Shown: positions 37,085-45,964, numbered from the stretch's first letter. The stretch is 64,000 bases of DNA from Actinomadura litoris (GCF_009733595.1 NZ_WOFH01000004.1:620001-684000), one strand, 5' to 3'. Made by a program: numbers and translations. Notes: a model not told the origin generated them from the sequence alone.

Positions 37085-37127
37085 TTGGCTGCCAATACAT
37101 ACCACGCCTACACGAAACTTGTGTAGG
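37085..37127. promoter_or_regulatory. Operator region between DUF2269-like and padR genes
   Basis: Two inverted repeats lie in the 72-bp gap: TTGG-CTG-CCAA (37085-37095), and CCTACAC / GTGTAGG separated by GAAACTT (37107-37113, 37121-37127). The second ends eleven bases before the padR ATG. Both are plausible PadR sites controlling the divergent promoters. Confidence 0.7.
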
Positions 37128-37137
37128 CTGCCTACCT

Positions 37138-37461
37138 ATGAGGGCGGACGCCGTACGAGGACATCTGGACGGGCTGCTGCTGGCCGTGCTCGAACCGGGC
37201 CCGCTGCACGGCTACGCGATCATCACCGCCGTGCAGCGGCGCAGCGGCGGCGCGCTGGAGCTGCGCACGGGCACGATCTACCCCGCGCTGCAGCGGCTGG
37301 AGCGGCTCGGCCTGCTGAGCAGCAGCTGGGACGCGGTCGGCGAGCGGCGGCGCCGCCGCTACGCGCTCACCGACGCGGGCGCCCGCGCCCTCGCCACCGA
37401 GCGGACCGCGTGGAACGAGTTCACGGCCGCGATCGGCTCCGTCCTGAACCCGGCGACATGA
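37138..37461 (+). CDS. PadR-family regulator
   Basis: A 107-residue winged-helix repressor, the usual size of subfamily 2. RGHLDGLLLAVLEPGPLHGYAI is the N-terminal helix region, TGTIYPALQRLERLGLL the recognition helix, and RRRRRYALTDAGARAL the wing. The stop overlaps the next ATG (ATGA). Likely controls itself with the partner gene, and perhaps the divergent membrane genes. Confidence 0.92.
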   Translation: MRADAVRGHLDGLLLAVLEPGPLHGYAIITAVQRRSGGALELRTGTIYPALQRLERLGLLSSSWDAVGERRRRRYALTDAGARALATERTAWNEFTAAIGSVLNPAT

Positions 37462-38135
37462 CCGCCCCCGGCCCTACGGCACCGGGCGCGCGGCCCGCCG
37501 AGGCCCGCGACCCGATCGAGGACTACGCGGCGGCCCTCACGGGCGCGCTGCGCGGCCCGTCCCGCCTCAAGGCCCGCATGGTCGAGGAGATCCGGGACGG
37601 CCTCGCCGACACGGTCGCCGCGCACACCGGCGAGGGCGTCCCCTACCCGGACGCCGTGCGCAGGGCGGTCCAGGAGTTCGGCACGGCCGATGAGCTGGTC
37701 CCCGGCTGCCAGCGGGAGCTGACGATCGCGCAGGCCAGGCACACCGGCCGGGTCGCGGCGCTGACCGTCCCGTTCCTGGCCGGCTGCTGGTTCCTGACCT
37801 GGACGTCCGGGCCGGGCGACGGCTGGCCGCTGCGGCTGCTGTCGGTGCACCTCGGCTGCGTCGCGGCCGCCGCCGCGCTGCTGGCCGCCGTCGCGCTGAC
37901 CGCGACCGGCCCGCTCGCCCGCCGGCTGCCGACGCCCCGGCGGCTGCCCCTCGCCGTCGCCTGGTCCGGCACCGCCGCCGGAGTCGCGATGGGGATCGGG
38001 GCCCTCGCCCTGCTCACCGCCGCCGCGCCGGCCGCGAACTGGCCCTTGATGGCGGTCGCGGGCGCCCTCACCGCCGTGTCGCACGCCGGGGTGACGGCCT
38101 CCGCCCGGGCCTGCCGCCACTGCGCACGCGCCTAG
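37458..38135 (+). CDS. PadR-partner membrane protein with permease-prefix domain
   Basis: A 225-residue protein. Residues 20-95 form a soluble helical domain (DYAAALTGALRGPSRLKARMVEEIRDGLAD, VRRAVQEFGTADEL) like the permease-prefix domain that accompanies PadR regulators. About four helices follow to the C-terminus. Coupled to padR by ATGA. Such proteins are usually co-transcribed with PadR and may modulate it at the membrane; the function is not established. Confidence 0.78.
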   Translation: MTAPGPTAPGARPAEARDPIEDYAAALTGALRGPSRLKARMVEEIRDGLADTVAAHTGEGVPYPDAVRRAVQEFGTADELVPGCQRELTIAQARHTGRVAALTVPFLAGCWFLTWTSGPGDGWPLRLLSVHLGCVAAAAALLAAVALTATGPLARRLPTPRRLPLAVAWSGTAAGVAMGIGALALLTAAAPAANWPLMAVAGALTAVSHAGVTASARACRHCARA

Positions 38136-38256
38136 CCTCCGTCCTCCGAGCGCCGCGCCGCCGCGAAAACCTGGTGACAACCGCCGCGCGGAGGCGGAGG
38201 CTGGGTGGCCTCGACGGCGTACGGGGCGCCGTCCCACCGGACCACGGGGGTCTGCG

Positions 38257-39630
38257 GTGATCGACGCCGAAACGGTCGCGAGGTTCGAACTGCCCGGCTA
38301 CCTCAGGTCCGTCCCCGACGAGATCGAGGCCCGCGACCTGCCCGTCACCGGCACGCTGCCGCCCGAGCTGGACGGCCGCTACATCCGCAACGGCCCCAAC
38401 GCCCTGCCCGGGACGACCAGCAGGCACTTCCAGGTGGGTCCGGGGATGCTGCACGGCGTGCGCCTGCGCGACGGCCGCGCCGAGTGGTACCGCAACCGCT
38501 GGGTGCGGACGGGTTCCTTCGAGGGGCGCTCGCTCGTCCGTCCGGACGGCACGTTCGACCTCACCGCGCCGTCCGCCAACACGCACGTGATCCACCACGC
38601 CGACCGGATCCTCGCGCTCGTGGAGATCGGCCTGCCCTACGAGGTCGCGCCCGACCTGTCCACCGTCGGCCCCTGCGACTTCGGCGGCGCGCTGTCCACC
38701 GCGATGACCGCGCACCCCAAGCAGGACCCGGCCACCGGCGACCTGCACTTCTTCGGCTACGGGATGCGCCCGCCGCTGCTCACCTACCACCGGCTCGACG
38801 CGTCCGGACGCCTCGTCCACAGCCGCGAGGTCGCGGTGCCGGGCCCGACGCTGATGCACGACTTCGCCGTCACCGAGCACCACGTCGTCTGGCTCGACCT
38901 GCCGATGACCTTCCAGCGCGCCCTGCTCGACCGCGCCATCCCCTACGGCTGGGACGAGGCGTACGGCGCGCGGCTCGGCATCATGCGGCACGACGTCCCG
39001 GACGCGGCGGTCCAGTGGTTCGACATCGACCCCTGCTTCGTCTTCCACGTCGGCAACGCCCACGAGCGGGACGGGCGGATCGTCCTCGACGCCGTCCGCT
39101 ACTCCCCCGCCGAGTTCACGGCCATGTGGGACGTCCTCTCCCGGACCGTGATGCCGGCCCTGGACGCCCCCCCGGTCGGGCGCGCCCACCTCCACCGCTG
39201 GACGCTCGACCCCCGCCGCGGCACCGTGACCGAACATCCCCTCGACGACCGCGCCGTCGAGTTCCCCACCCTGAACGACGGGCGGTCCGGCCGCCCCGCC
39301 CGCCACCTCTATGCCGTCACCGGCACCGAACCCCTCAGCCGGGACGAGTGCGCGATCGTCAAGTACGACACCGCCACGGGCGCGGCCGTCTCCCACGGCC
39401 TCGGCCCGGACACCATGATCGGCGAGGCGGTCTTCGTCCCCAGGGACGACCCGGGCGGCGAGGACGACGGCTGGCTGATGGCCATCGCCACCGCCCGCGA
39501 CGGCGCGGCCTCCCGGCTCCTCGTCCTGGACGCGGCGGACGTCCGCCCCGTCGCCGCCGTGGACCTCCCGCGAGGCGTCCCGGCGGGCTTCCACGGCTCC
39601 TGGATCGCCTCAGCCCCCGAGGGCGGCTGA
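38257..39630 (+). CDS. Carotenoid cleavage oxygenase family protein
   Basis: A 457-residue seven-bladed beta-propeller enzyme with four Fe(II)-binding His positions that can be placed: TAHPKQDP, LMHDFAVTEHH, FVFHVGNAHE and GFHGSW at the C-terminus. YIRNGPNALPG and GPGMLHGVRLRDG are the N-terminal family motifs. It would cleave carotenoids, apocarotenoids or stilbenes oxidatively; the substrate is not predictable. Starts at GTG 38257. Its 3' end overlaps the convergent TetR gene by 21 bp. Confidence 0.92.
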   Translation: MIDAETVARFELPGYLRSVPDEIEARDLPVTGTLPPELDGRYIRNGPNALPGTTSRHFQVGPGMLHGVRLRDGRAEWYRNRWVRTGSFEGRSLVRPDGTFDLTAPSANTHVIHHADRILALVEIGLPYEVAPDLSTVGPCDFGGALSTAMTAHPKQDPATGDLHFFGYGMRPPLLTYHRLDASGRLVHSREVAVPGPTLMHDFAVTEHHVVWLDLPMTFQRALLDRAIPYGWDEAYGARLGIMRHDVPDAAVQWFDIDPCFVFHVGNAHERDGRIVLDAVRYSPAEFTAMWDVLSRTVMPALDAPPVGRAHLHRWTLDPRRGTVTEHPLDDRAVEFPTLNDGRSGRPARHLYAVTGTEPLSRDECAIVKYDTATGAAVSHGLGPDTMIGEAVFVPRDDPGGEDDGWLMAIATARDGAASRLLVLDAADVRPVAAVDLPRGVPAGFHGSWIASAPEGG

Positions 39631-40299
39631 GGGGTCGGAGAGCAGGCCGGTGAAGAAGACCGTGAGCGAGCGTTCGAGCGCCGCGGTGAAGGACGGAACG
39701 AGGACGGCCAGGCTCGGGTCGGCGTCGCAGGCGGCGCGCACGGCGGGCGCCGGACGGGTGTGCGTCCACAGCGCGGCGACGAGGACGAGCGTCATGGCGG
39801 CCGCCTCGGTGGCCTGCCGGTCACCGAGTTCGGGCAGAACCCGCCGCGACAGCGCGGCCAGATCGGCGAGAACCTCGCGCGTTTCCCGTCTGCACCGCAC
39901 CGCCGCCTCGGTGGAGATGTTGCGCTCAAGGATCCCCGCCTGGGCGCCGAGCAGTTCGCAGAGCATCTCGTGCGACGCGAACGAGGTGGCCAGACCTGAG
40001 GCGAGCGCCTCGGCCCGCGTGCCGGCGGCCCCCGGCCGGTCCATGCGCGCGGGGAGCCGGTCGTCCAGCTCCGCCAGCAGGTCGCGGGTCTGGGCGGCGA
40101 GCAGGTCGAGCAGGATCGCCTCGCGCGACTCGAAGTAGCGCAGGACGTTCGACTTGGCCAGGCCCACGCGGCGGCTCAGCTCGTTCAGGCTCACCGCCGA
40201 GACCGGCATCTCCCCCAGCATCGCCGCCGCCGTCGCGAGGATGCTCCGCCGCCGGACCTCGCGCTGCTCCTGGGTCCTGGCGCGCTGAAAGGTGGCCAT
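39610..40299 (-). CDS. TetR-family regulator
   Basis: A 229-residue repressor. The N-terminal helix-turn-helix lies at about 30-55 (SLNELSRRVGLAKSNVLRYFESREAIL, with typical NVLRYF). The ligand-binding domain resembles the TetR_C group with a MTLVLVAALW helix. Divergent from an SDR gene, with an inverted repeat between them, and convergent with the carotenoid oxygenase gene. Confidence 0.9.
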   Translation of the reverse strand: MATFQRARTQEQREVRRRSILATAAAMLGEMPVSAVSLNELSRRVGLAKSNVLRYFESREAILLDLLAAQTRDLLAELDDRLPARMDRPGAAGTRAEALASGLATSFASHEMLCELLGAQAGILERNISTEAAVRCRRETREVLADLAALSRRVLPELGDRQATEAAAMTLVLVAALWTHTRPAPAVRAACDADPSLAVLVPSFTAALERSLTVFFTGLLSDPSAALGG

Positions 40300-40320
40300 A
40301 GCACCACATTACAGACTAGT

Positions 40321-40359
40321 GGTCTCTTGCATGCGTCCGGGGATAGAGTGCAAGAGACC
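40321..40359. promoter_or_regulatory. Inverted-repeat operator, tetR/SDR divergent promoters
   Basis: Perfect 11-bp arms GGTCTCTTGCA / TGCAAGAGACC (40321-40331, 40349-40359) with a 17-base spacer. They lie 22 bp from the TetR start and 74 bp from the SDR start. The arms could be two half-sites of a TetR operator. CATTACAGACTAGTGGTCT just to the left adds a further AGAC/GTCT half-match. Confidence 0.75.
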
Positions 40360-40432
40360 GGCGGTCTGTTCGGCGGTCCGCGCCCCGGTGGCGCGACGGG
40401 CCGCGCGGAGCACGGCGACGGACGGAAGTGGG

Positions 40433-41269
40433 ATGGCGAACAAGGTAGCCCTGGTCACCGGCGCCTCCTCCGGCATCGGCGAGGCGGCGGCGTACCGGCT
40501 CCACCGGAAGGGCTTCACCGTCTTCGGCGCGGCCCGGCGCACCGACCGGATGGAGCGCCTGGCGGCCTCGGGCGTGCGCACGCTCTCCCTCGACGTCACC
40601 AGCGAGACCTCGGCCGAGCGGGCGGTCGCCGAGATCGTCGCGGCGGAGGGCCGCGTCGACGTGCTGGTCAACAACGCGGGCTACGGCTCCTACGGTGCGC
40701 TGGAGGACGTCCCCCCGGACGAGGCCCGCGCCCAGCTCGACGTGAACCTGTTCGGCCTGGCCCGCATGACCCGGCTCGTGCTGCCGCACATGCGCGCCCG
40801 GCGCGCCGGCACCATCGTGAACGTCAGCTCGGTCGGCGGCCGCCTGGCCACGCCCCTGGGCGCGTGGTACCACGCCAGCAAGTACGCCGTGGAGGGCCTC
40901 AGCGACGCGCTGCGCCTGGAGGCGGCGCGGTTCGGCATCGACGTCGTCGTCATCGAGCCCGCCTCCATCCGCAGCGAGTGGGGCGCGATCGCGGCCGGGA
41001 GGCTGCGCGCCACCTCCGGCCGGGGCGCCTACGCCGAGCAGGCCGAGGCGATGGCCAGGATCCTGGAACGAAGCTCGCGGCCGGGCGGCGTCATCTCCTC
41101 GCCACCCGCCGTGGTCGGCGACGCCATCGCCGAGGCGGCGACCGCCCGGCGCCCGAAGACCCGCTACCGCGTCGGCCGCGGGTCCGGCTCGATGATCATG
41201 ACCCGCAGGCTGCTGCGCGACCGCGCCTACGACGCGCTCATGAAGCGCGGTGTCCGCCTGCCGGGGTGA
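40433..41269 (+). CDS. SDR-family oxidoreductase
   Basis: A 278-residue classical short-chain dehydrogenase: the cofactor motif TGASSGIG near residues 9-16, VNNAGYGSYG near 82, VNVSSVGG with the catalytic Ser, and the YHASK catalytic pair. An Arg after the first strand (GAARRTDRM) suggests NADP(H). The C-terminal half matches the oxidoreductase group that ends in a RYRVGRGSG-like tail. Divergent from tetR; likely regulated by it. Confidence 0.92.
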   Translation: MANKVALVTGASSGIGEAAAYRLHRKGFTVFGAARRTDRMERLAASGVRTLSLDVTSETSAERAVAEIVAAEGRVDVLVNNAGYGSYGALEDVPPDEARAQLDVNLFGLARMTRLVLPHMRARRAGTIVNVSSVGGRLATPLGAWYHASKYAVEGLSDALRLEAARFGIDVVVIEPASIRSEWGAIAAGRLRATSGRGAYAEQAEAMARILERSSRPGGVISSPPAVVGDAIAEAATARRPKTRYRVGRGSGSMIMTRRLLRDRAYDALMKRGVRLPG

Positions 41270-41288
41270 CGCCTGCCACCCCGGCAGG
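41257..41288 (+). terminator. Terminator hairpin overlapping the SDR stop codon
   Basis: Perfect 12-bp stem CCTGCCGGGGTG / CACCCCGGCAGG (41257-41268, 41277-41288), 8-base loop, overlapping the stop codon at 41267-41269. Confidence 0.75.
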
Positions 41289-41567
41289 TGTCACCCCGGC
41301 CCAGGGGGACGTCACCTCACTCGGAGCCGTGCCCACCGCCCACGGCCCCGGCCTCGCGGAGCGCCTTGCCGCCCTGGCTCCGGACGGTGCCGGCGTCGCG
41401 CGGCCTCGACGCCGTTCGATGCCGTTCGTCCTGGCGTCGCATGTCCGGGGGATTTGCCCGCATGACCATGCCGACACCGGGCAAAACAGGGGCGACACGA
41501 CCACCTCGCACACGGTCCCGCGACACCGGCCGGCAGGCCCGTCGCGGGCCGGGCCCGTTCGAAACGG
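41289..41567. other. Gap between SDR gene and HATPase-like gene
   Basis: About 280 bp without a supported gene. Short open frames on both strands are Pro/Arg-rich and lack ribosome sites. It should hold the promoter of the gene at 41568; no clear -10/-35 pair is visible. Confidence 0.5.
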
Positions 41568-42026
41568 ATGGCCGCCGTGACCCCGTCCACGCCTGACCGT
41601 GCCGAAGCCGATCCGGGAGCGGCCCTGCACACGGGCCGCTGGCGCCTGCCGAGCGGGCGGGCGATGACCAAGCACACCCGCCAGGCGATCCACCACACCC
41701 TCCAGAGCTGGGGCGTCGGCTCGGCCGCCGGCGACCTCACCGATCACCTGACGGCCCTCGTCCACGACGTCCTCGCACGCGCGAACGTCCGGGGGCGGGG
41801 ACCGATCGAGCTGCGGCTGGAGCTCCGCGCGTCCGCGCGCCTGCTCCTGACCGAGGTCCGCGACGCCGCCCCCTCGCTGCCGGGCTCCGGTGAGCGGGGG
41901 GCGCCCGGCGGGGACGGCCACGGGATCATCGCCCTCACCTACGGGCGCCGTCCCGCGCGCGACGGCATCCGGTACATCCATTCCTTCACCTGGTGGCAAC
42001 CGGGCGCGATCGCCGCCAACCGCTGA
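41568..42026 (+). CDS. Small protein resembling a degenerate RsbW-type HATPase
   Basis: A 152-residue protein of unclear function. Residues 33-105 (TKHTRQAIHHTLQSWGV, ALVHDVLARANVRG, IELRLELRASARLLLTEVRDAAPSLP) recall the N-box region and following strands of the anti-sigma-type HATPase domain common in actinomycetes. The usual ELVTNAVxH core is not kept: the expected Asn position reads HDVLARANVRG. The C-terminus is WWQPGAIAANR. Could be a paralogue that no longer binds ATP. Starts at ATG 41568. Confidence 0.55.
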   Translation: MAAVTPSTPDRAEADPGAALHTGRWRLPSGRAMTKHTRQAIHHTLQSWGVGSAAGDLTDHLTALVHDVLARANVRGRGPIELRLELRASARLLLTEVRDAAPSLPGSGERGAPGGDGHGIIALTYGRRPARDGIRYIHSFTWWQPGAIAANR

Positions 42027-42101
42027 CCGAAGCAGCCCCGGGCGGGAGGGGGTCCGGCCCGGGGCTCAGGTGTTCGCGAGCGGTCGGCGCGCGGGTGTCG
42101 G

Positions 42102-43235
42102 TCAGGCGTTCGGGGGCAGGTCGGTTCCGGCGCCGCGGCGGCGCACGGCGACGAGGTCGGCGTGACCGGCCGGCGCCGGTTCCGCGTCGGACACCGGCTC
42201 GGCCTCGGCCTCGGGCGCGGCGGATCCCTCGCGGCGGTGCCCGGGCATGGTGGGCACGTCCGCGCCCTCCACCTCGAAGCCCGCGTCGGCGATCATGTCG
42301 AGGTCGGCCTTCCCGGCCTGGCCCTCGCTGGTGAGGTAGTCGCCGAGGAAGATCGAGTTGACGATGTGCAGGGCGAGCGGCTGCAGGCTACGCAGGTGGA
42401 TCTCGCGGCCGCCGGCGAGCCGCACCTCCACGTCCGGGCAGACGAACCGGACCATCGCGAGGATGCGCAGGCAGCGCTGCGGGGTCAGCGACCACCGCCC
42501 GGCCAGCGGGGTCCCCTCGAACGGGATGAGGAAGTTGACGGGGACGGAGTCGACGTCCAGGCCGCGGAGGGCGAAGGCGACGTCCACCAGGTCCTCGTCG
42601 GTCTCGCCCATCCCGGCGATGAGGCCCGAGCAGGGCGACAGTCCCGCCGCCTGCGCCCGCTGGACCGTGTCGGCGCGGTCGCTGAAGTCGTGCGTGGTGC
42701 AGATGTCGGCGTACTGGGCGTCGGAGGTGTTCAGGTTGTGGTTGTAGGCGTGGGCGCCAGCCTCGCGCAGCCGCTCGCCCTGGCCCTCCCCGAGGAAGCC
42801 GAGGCACGCGCAGATCTCGACGTCCGGGCTGCGGTCCTTGATCGCGGCGATCGTGTCGGCGACGCGGCCGACGTCGCGGTCGGTCGGGCCGCGCCCGCTC
42901 GCGACGAGGCAGACGCGCTTGGCGCCCGCCGCCATCCCGGCCGCCGCGGCGTCGGCGGCCTGCTCGGGCTTCAACCAGGTGTAGGTGAGGATGTCGGCCT
43001 TGGAGCCGAGCCGCTGTGAGCAGTAGGTGCAGTCCTCGGGGCACAGCCCGGACTTCAGGTTGACCAGGTAGTTCAGCTTGACACGGCGCCCGAACCAGTG
43101 GCGCCGGACGCGGCCCGCCGCGGCCACCACGTCGAGCAGGTCGTCGTCGGAGGTCGCCAGCACCGCCAGCGCCTCGGCACGCGTCGGCGGCTCGCGCCGC
43201 AGTCCCTTGTCGGCCATCGTCTCCAGAAGGCTCAT
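42102..43235 (-). CDS. bioB: Biotin synthase
   Basis: A 377-residue radical-SAM enzyme inserting sulphur into dethiobiotin. The 4Fe-4S motif is CPEDCTYC (CxxxCxxC), with [12 protein letters not shown] complete. [28 protein letters not shown] and [13 protein letters not shown] are family blocks, and the 2Fe-2S ligands' region (ICACLG; CTTH) is present. The last 50 residues form an Ala/Glu/Pro-rich tail beyond the usual end. No bioA, bioD or bioF is adjacent. Confidence 0.95.
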   Translation of the reverse strand: MSLLETMADKGLRREPPTRAEALAVLATSDDDLLDVVAAAGRVRRHWFGRRVKLNYLVNLKSGLCPEDCTYCSQRLGSKADILTYTWLKPEQAADAAAAGMAAGAKRVCLVASGRGPTDRDVGRVADTIAAIKDRSPDVEICACLGFLGEGQGERLREAGAHAYNHNLNTSDAQYADICTTHDFSDRADTVQRAQAAGLSPCSGLIAGMGETDEDLVDVAFALRGLDVDSVPVNFLIPFEGTPLAGRWSLTPQRCLRILAMVRFVCPDVEVRLAGGREIHLRSLQPLALHIVNSIFLGDYLTSEGQAGKADLDMIADAGFEVEGADVPTMPGHRREGSAAPEAEAEPVSDAEPAPAGHADLVAVRRRGAGTDLPPNA

Positions 43236-43387
43236 GGTGGACGATCCTCGCCGGGCCCCGGCGCCCGGCCAAGGCGTACGGCCGACAAACCCGGACGGGC
43301 GGCTTTGTAGGAGGTTGGAAGTGGCCCCGCCGTTTTCCCCCGGAAGTGGATCTTCAGCCGGGACGGGGCGCGGCCTAGGTTCGCGAC

Positions 43388-44170
43388 ATGATTGTTTTCG
43401 CCCAGCTCAGCGACACCCATCTGGACGGCGGGGACCGCGCGGACGAGCGCGCCCGGCGCGTCATGGCCCACCTGGACACGCTGCCGCTCGACGCCGTCCT
43501 GCTGACCGGGGACATCGCCGACCACGGCGAACCGGCGGAGTACGAGCGGGCCCGCGAGGTGCTGGCATCGCCGCATCCGGTGCTGATGTGCCCCGGCAAC
43601 CACGACCGGCGGCGCCCCTACCGGGAGGTGCTGCTAGGAGAATCCATGGACGGCCTTCCGGAGACCGGGGCCGTCTCTCGTGGGGGGCCGACCCCCCACA
43701 CCCCCCGGAACGGCCCTGTCAACCAGGTGCACGAGGTCGCGGGCGCGGTGTTCGCGATGTGCGACTCGACGGTCCCCGGCGAGGACCGCGGTCTCCTGGA
43801 CGAGGAGACGCTCGCCTGGCTGGACGCGGCGCTCGGCGAACGGCCCGGCGTCCCGGCGTTCGTCTGCTTCCACCACCCGCCCGTCCCGCTGCACATCCCC
43901 TATGTGGACGCCATCCGGCAGTTCGGCGAGCACGGGCTGGCCGACGTCCTCGCACGGCATCCGCAGGTCGTGGCCGTCCTGTGCGGGCACGCGCACACGT
44001 CCGCGGCGACCATGTTCGCCGGACGGCCCCTGCTCGTCGCGCCCGGCGTCGTGTCCACGCTCCGGCTGCCGGGCGAGGAGGGCATCGTCGACCTTGAGGC
44101 GCCGCCGGGCTTCGCGCTGCACGTCCTGCACGACGACCTGCGGCTGACCACCCACTACCGGACCGTCTGA
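43388..44170 (+). CDS. Calcineurin-like metallophosphoesterase, CpdA type
   Basis: A 260-residue phosphodiesterase like 3',5'-cAMP phosphodiesterases. The five metal-binding motifs are visible: [32 protein letters not shown] and CGHAHTSAA. Between the GNHD region and the next strand (residues about 94-111) it carries an insert reading [11 protein letters not shown], encoded by the repeated mini-element at 43680-43714. The insert sits in a variable loop, so activity may be kept. Terminated by the hairpin at 44198-44231. Confidence 0.9.
   Translation: MIVFAQLSDTHLDGGDRADERARRVMAHLDTLPLDAVLLTGDIADHGEPAEYERAREVLASPHPVLMCPGNHDRRRPYREVLLGESMDGLPETGAVSRGGPTPHTPRNGPVNQVHEVAGAVFAMCDSTVPGEDRGLLDEETLAWLDAALGERPGVPAFVCFHHPPVPLHIPYVDAIRQFGEHGLADVLARHPQVVAVLCGHAHTSAATMFAGRPLLVAPGVVSTLRLPGEEGIVDLEAPPGFALHVLHDDLRLTTHYRTV
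43680..43714 (+). repeat. Palindromic mini-element, copy A, in frame
   Basis: A 35-bp GC-rich element: an 8-bp inverted repeat GTGGGGGG-CCGA-CCCCCCAC followed by ACCCCCCGGAACGGC. It differs from copy C (55991-56025, opposite strand) at one base. It lies inside the metallophosphoesterase gene and is translated as [11 protein letters not shown]. Confidence 0.85.
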
Positions 44171-44197
44171 CCGGCCCGCGCACACCGCCGGGCGGCG

Positions 44198-44231
44198 GAC
44201 CGCCGCGCCGCGCCGTCCCGGCGCGGCGGTC
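44198..44231. terminator. Bidirectional terminator hairpin
   Basis: Perfect 12-bp stem GACCGCCGCGCC / GGCGCGGCGGTC (44198-44209, 44220-44231), loop of 10, between the convergent metallophosphoesterase and amidohydrolase genes. Confidence 0.8.
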
Positions 44232-44251
44232 CCGTCGAGCGGTTCCGCGGG

Positions 44252-45343
44252 TCAGGCCCCCAGGCGCTTGGCCAGGGTCGGCAGCAGGCGGAGGGCGTTG
44301 CCGCGGTTGACGGCGGCGTGCGCCTTGCCGTTCAGGGCGGGGTCCCGGTCGAGCGTCTCGGTGGCCAGGGCGACCTCGGGGGCGAGGACCTGGGGCCAGT
44401 CGGTACCGAAGAGCAGCCGCCCGTGCCCGGCGGCGGCCAGCAGGGTCGGGGTCGAGTACGGCGAGGCGGGCGTCGCGGTGTCGTAGTAGAACCGCCGGAC
44501 CGCCCGCCGGAACGCCTCGGGGCTCGGCCCCTCGCCCTGCCGTCCGGCGTGCTCGACGCGTCCGCCGATGTAGGGCAGGAAGCCGCCCGCGTGGGAGAGG
44601 ATCACCGACAGCCGCTTGTAGCGGTCGAGGGTCCCCGCGGCGATGAGGCTGAGGGCCGTCCGGGTGGTGTCCAGCATGAAGTCGGCGACCCACTCCTCGA
44701 TCCCCGGCACGGGACGCGCGTCCGCGAGCCCGACGGGATGGGTGAACACGACGGCGCCCCGCCTGTCCAGCTCGGCGAACAGCGGCTCGAACGCCGGGTC
44801 GCCCAGGTAGCGGCCGTCGGCGTTGTCCATCATCAGGACGCCGTCGGCGCCCAGCTCGTCCAGCGCGTACGCGGCCTCCTTGAGCGCCACGTCCACGTGG
44901 AGCAGCGGGAGGTAGGCGAAGAACCCGAACCGGGTGGGATGGTCCCGCACCAGGTCTGCCAGCGATTCGTTGAACACGCGCGTGCCGGCGACGGCGAGTT
45001 CCCGGTCGCGGAACGCCGTGGGCGGCGCGGGGGCCGAGGCCACGCCCGCCTGCATGCCGACGGCGTCCATCGTGTCGAGGGTCTTCGAGAGGTCCCAGTC
45101 CCCCCAGCGCGGGCCGCCCTCGGGCGGCAGGAGGCCGTGGTCGACGGCCCATCGCCGCATCGCGGGCGGGAGCGCGTGGTGGTGGGTGTCGATCCGCCCC
45201 CCGCGCGGCCCGTTTCCGGCGAAGGCGGCCCGCGCCGGGCCCAGGCCGGTGACGGCGGCGGTCGCGGAGGCCAGGGCGGCCGTCCGGATCACACCGCGAC
45301 GGCTCGGCCCGGTGGACGTCCGGTCGCTTTCCTCGGCATGCAT
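44252..45343 (-). CDS. Exported amidohydrolase-2 family protein
   Basis: A 363-residue TIM-barrel hydrolase/decarboxylase (ACMSD-like). A twin-arginine signal (SRRGVIRTAALASATAAVTG) precedes the mature part. Metal ligands: HHH in RIDTHHHALPP, FTHPVG, LSHAGGFLPY and the terminal Asp in FGTDWPQ. The catalysed reaction is not predictable; decarboxylation or hydrolysis of an aromatic or lactone acid is usual. Divergent from a MarR gene across a palindromic operator. Confidence 0.88.
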   Translation of the reverse strand: MHAEESDRTSTGPSRRGVIRTAALASATAAVTGLGPARAAFAGNGPRGGRIDTHHHALPPAMRRWAVDHGLLPPEGGPRWGDWDLSKTLDTMDAVGMQAGVASAPAPPTAFRDRELAVAGTRVFNESLADLVRDHPTRFGFFAYLPLLHVDVALKEAAYALDELGADGVLMMDNADGRYLGDPAFEPLFAELDRRGAVVFTHPVGLADARPVPGIEEWVADFMLDTTRTALSLIAAGTLDRYKRLSVILSHAGGFLPYIGGRVEHAGRQGEGPSPEAFRRAVRRFYYDTATPASPYSTPTLLAAAGHGRLLFGTDWPQVLAPEVALATETLDRDPALNGKAHAAVNRGNALRLLPTLAKRLGA

Positions 45344-45383
45344 GTCTCTCCTCGGTGTCGATGACAGCCGCCCGAAAGGGAGT

Positions 45384-45412
45384 ATATGAGACTGTCTCGA
45401 CTGAGACCATAT
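45384..45412. promoter_or_regulatory. Palindromic operator, amidohydrolase/marR promoters
   Basis: Nested inverted repeats in the 91-bp divergent gap: outer ATATG/CATAT (45384-45388, 45408-45412) and inner GAGAC-T-GTCTC (45388-45398), with GTCTC-GACT-GAGAC overlapping it. It is the only A/T-rich patch nearby, so a MarR-type site is likely. Confidence 0.72.
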
Positions 45413-45434
45413 CGTTCCGCCCTAAACTTGGGGC

Positions 45435-45935
45435 GTGGCCACCGAACCTCCGGGACCCGCGCCGACGGCGCTGGGCGATCCCCGGTCCGACGACAAGGCG
45501 CTGGGGCTGCTGCTCGCCGCCGCGCACGACGCGGCGCGGTCCGCGCTGAACGCCGAACTGCGCCCGCTCGGCATCGAGACCCGGCACTTCGGCGTCCTGG
45601 TCGCCCTCGACCGGGCGGGGCCGACCAGCCAGCGCGGGCTCGGGGCGCTGCTCGGCCTGGACAAGTCCGCCGTCGTCCGGATCATGGACGAGCTGGAGCG
45701 GCTGGGCCTCGCCGTCCGCAGGCGCGCGGAGCACGACCGGCGCGCCTACGCGATCGAGCTGACCGCCGAGGGCCGCCACCACGCGCGCGTGTCGGCGGCG
45801 ACGGCGGACGAGCTGAGCGCCCGCCTGTTCGGCTGGCTCTCCCCCGCCGACCGGGAGCGCCTCGTCACGCTGCTCACGGGCATTCTGTCCCGCGCGGACG
45901 ACGCTTCGACCGGCACCGAAACGAATCGCCCCTAG
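45435..45935 (+). CDS. MarR-family regulator
   Basis: A 166-residue winged-helix regulator: TSQRGLGALLGLDKSAVVRIMDELERLGL recognition region (key part LDKSAVVRIMD), wing with RRRAEHDRRAYAIELT. Starts with GTG 91 bp from the divergent amidohydrolase start; followed after 29 bp by the PEP-mutase-like gene on the same strand, a second likely target. Confidence 0.9.
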   Translation: MATEPPGPAPTALGDPRSDDKALGLLLAAAHDAARSALNAELRPLGIETRHFGVLVALDRAGPTSQRGLGALLGLDKSAVVRIMDELERLGLAVRRRAEHDRRAYAIELTAEGRHHARVSAATADELSARLFGWLSPADRERLVTLLTGILSRADDASTGTETNRP

Positions 45936-45964
45936 CCTGGGACGTGGAGACGAGGGGGCACCGG

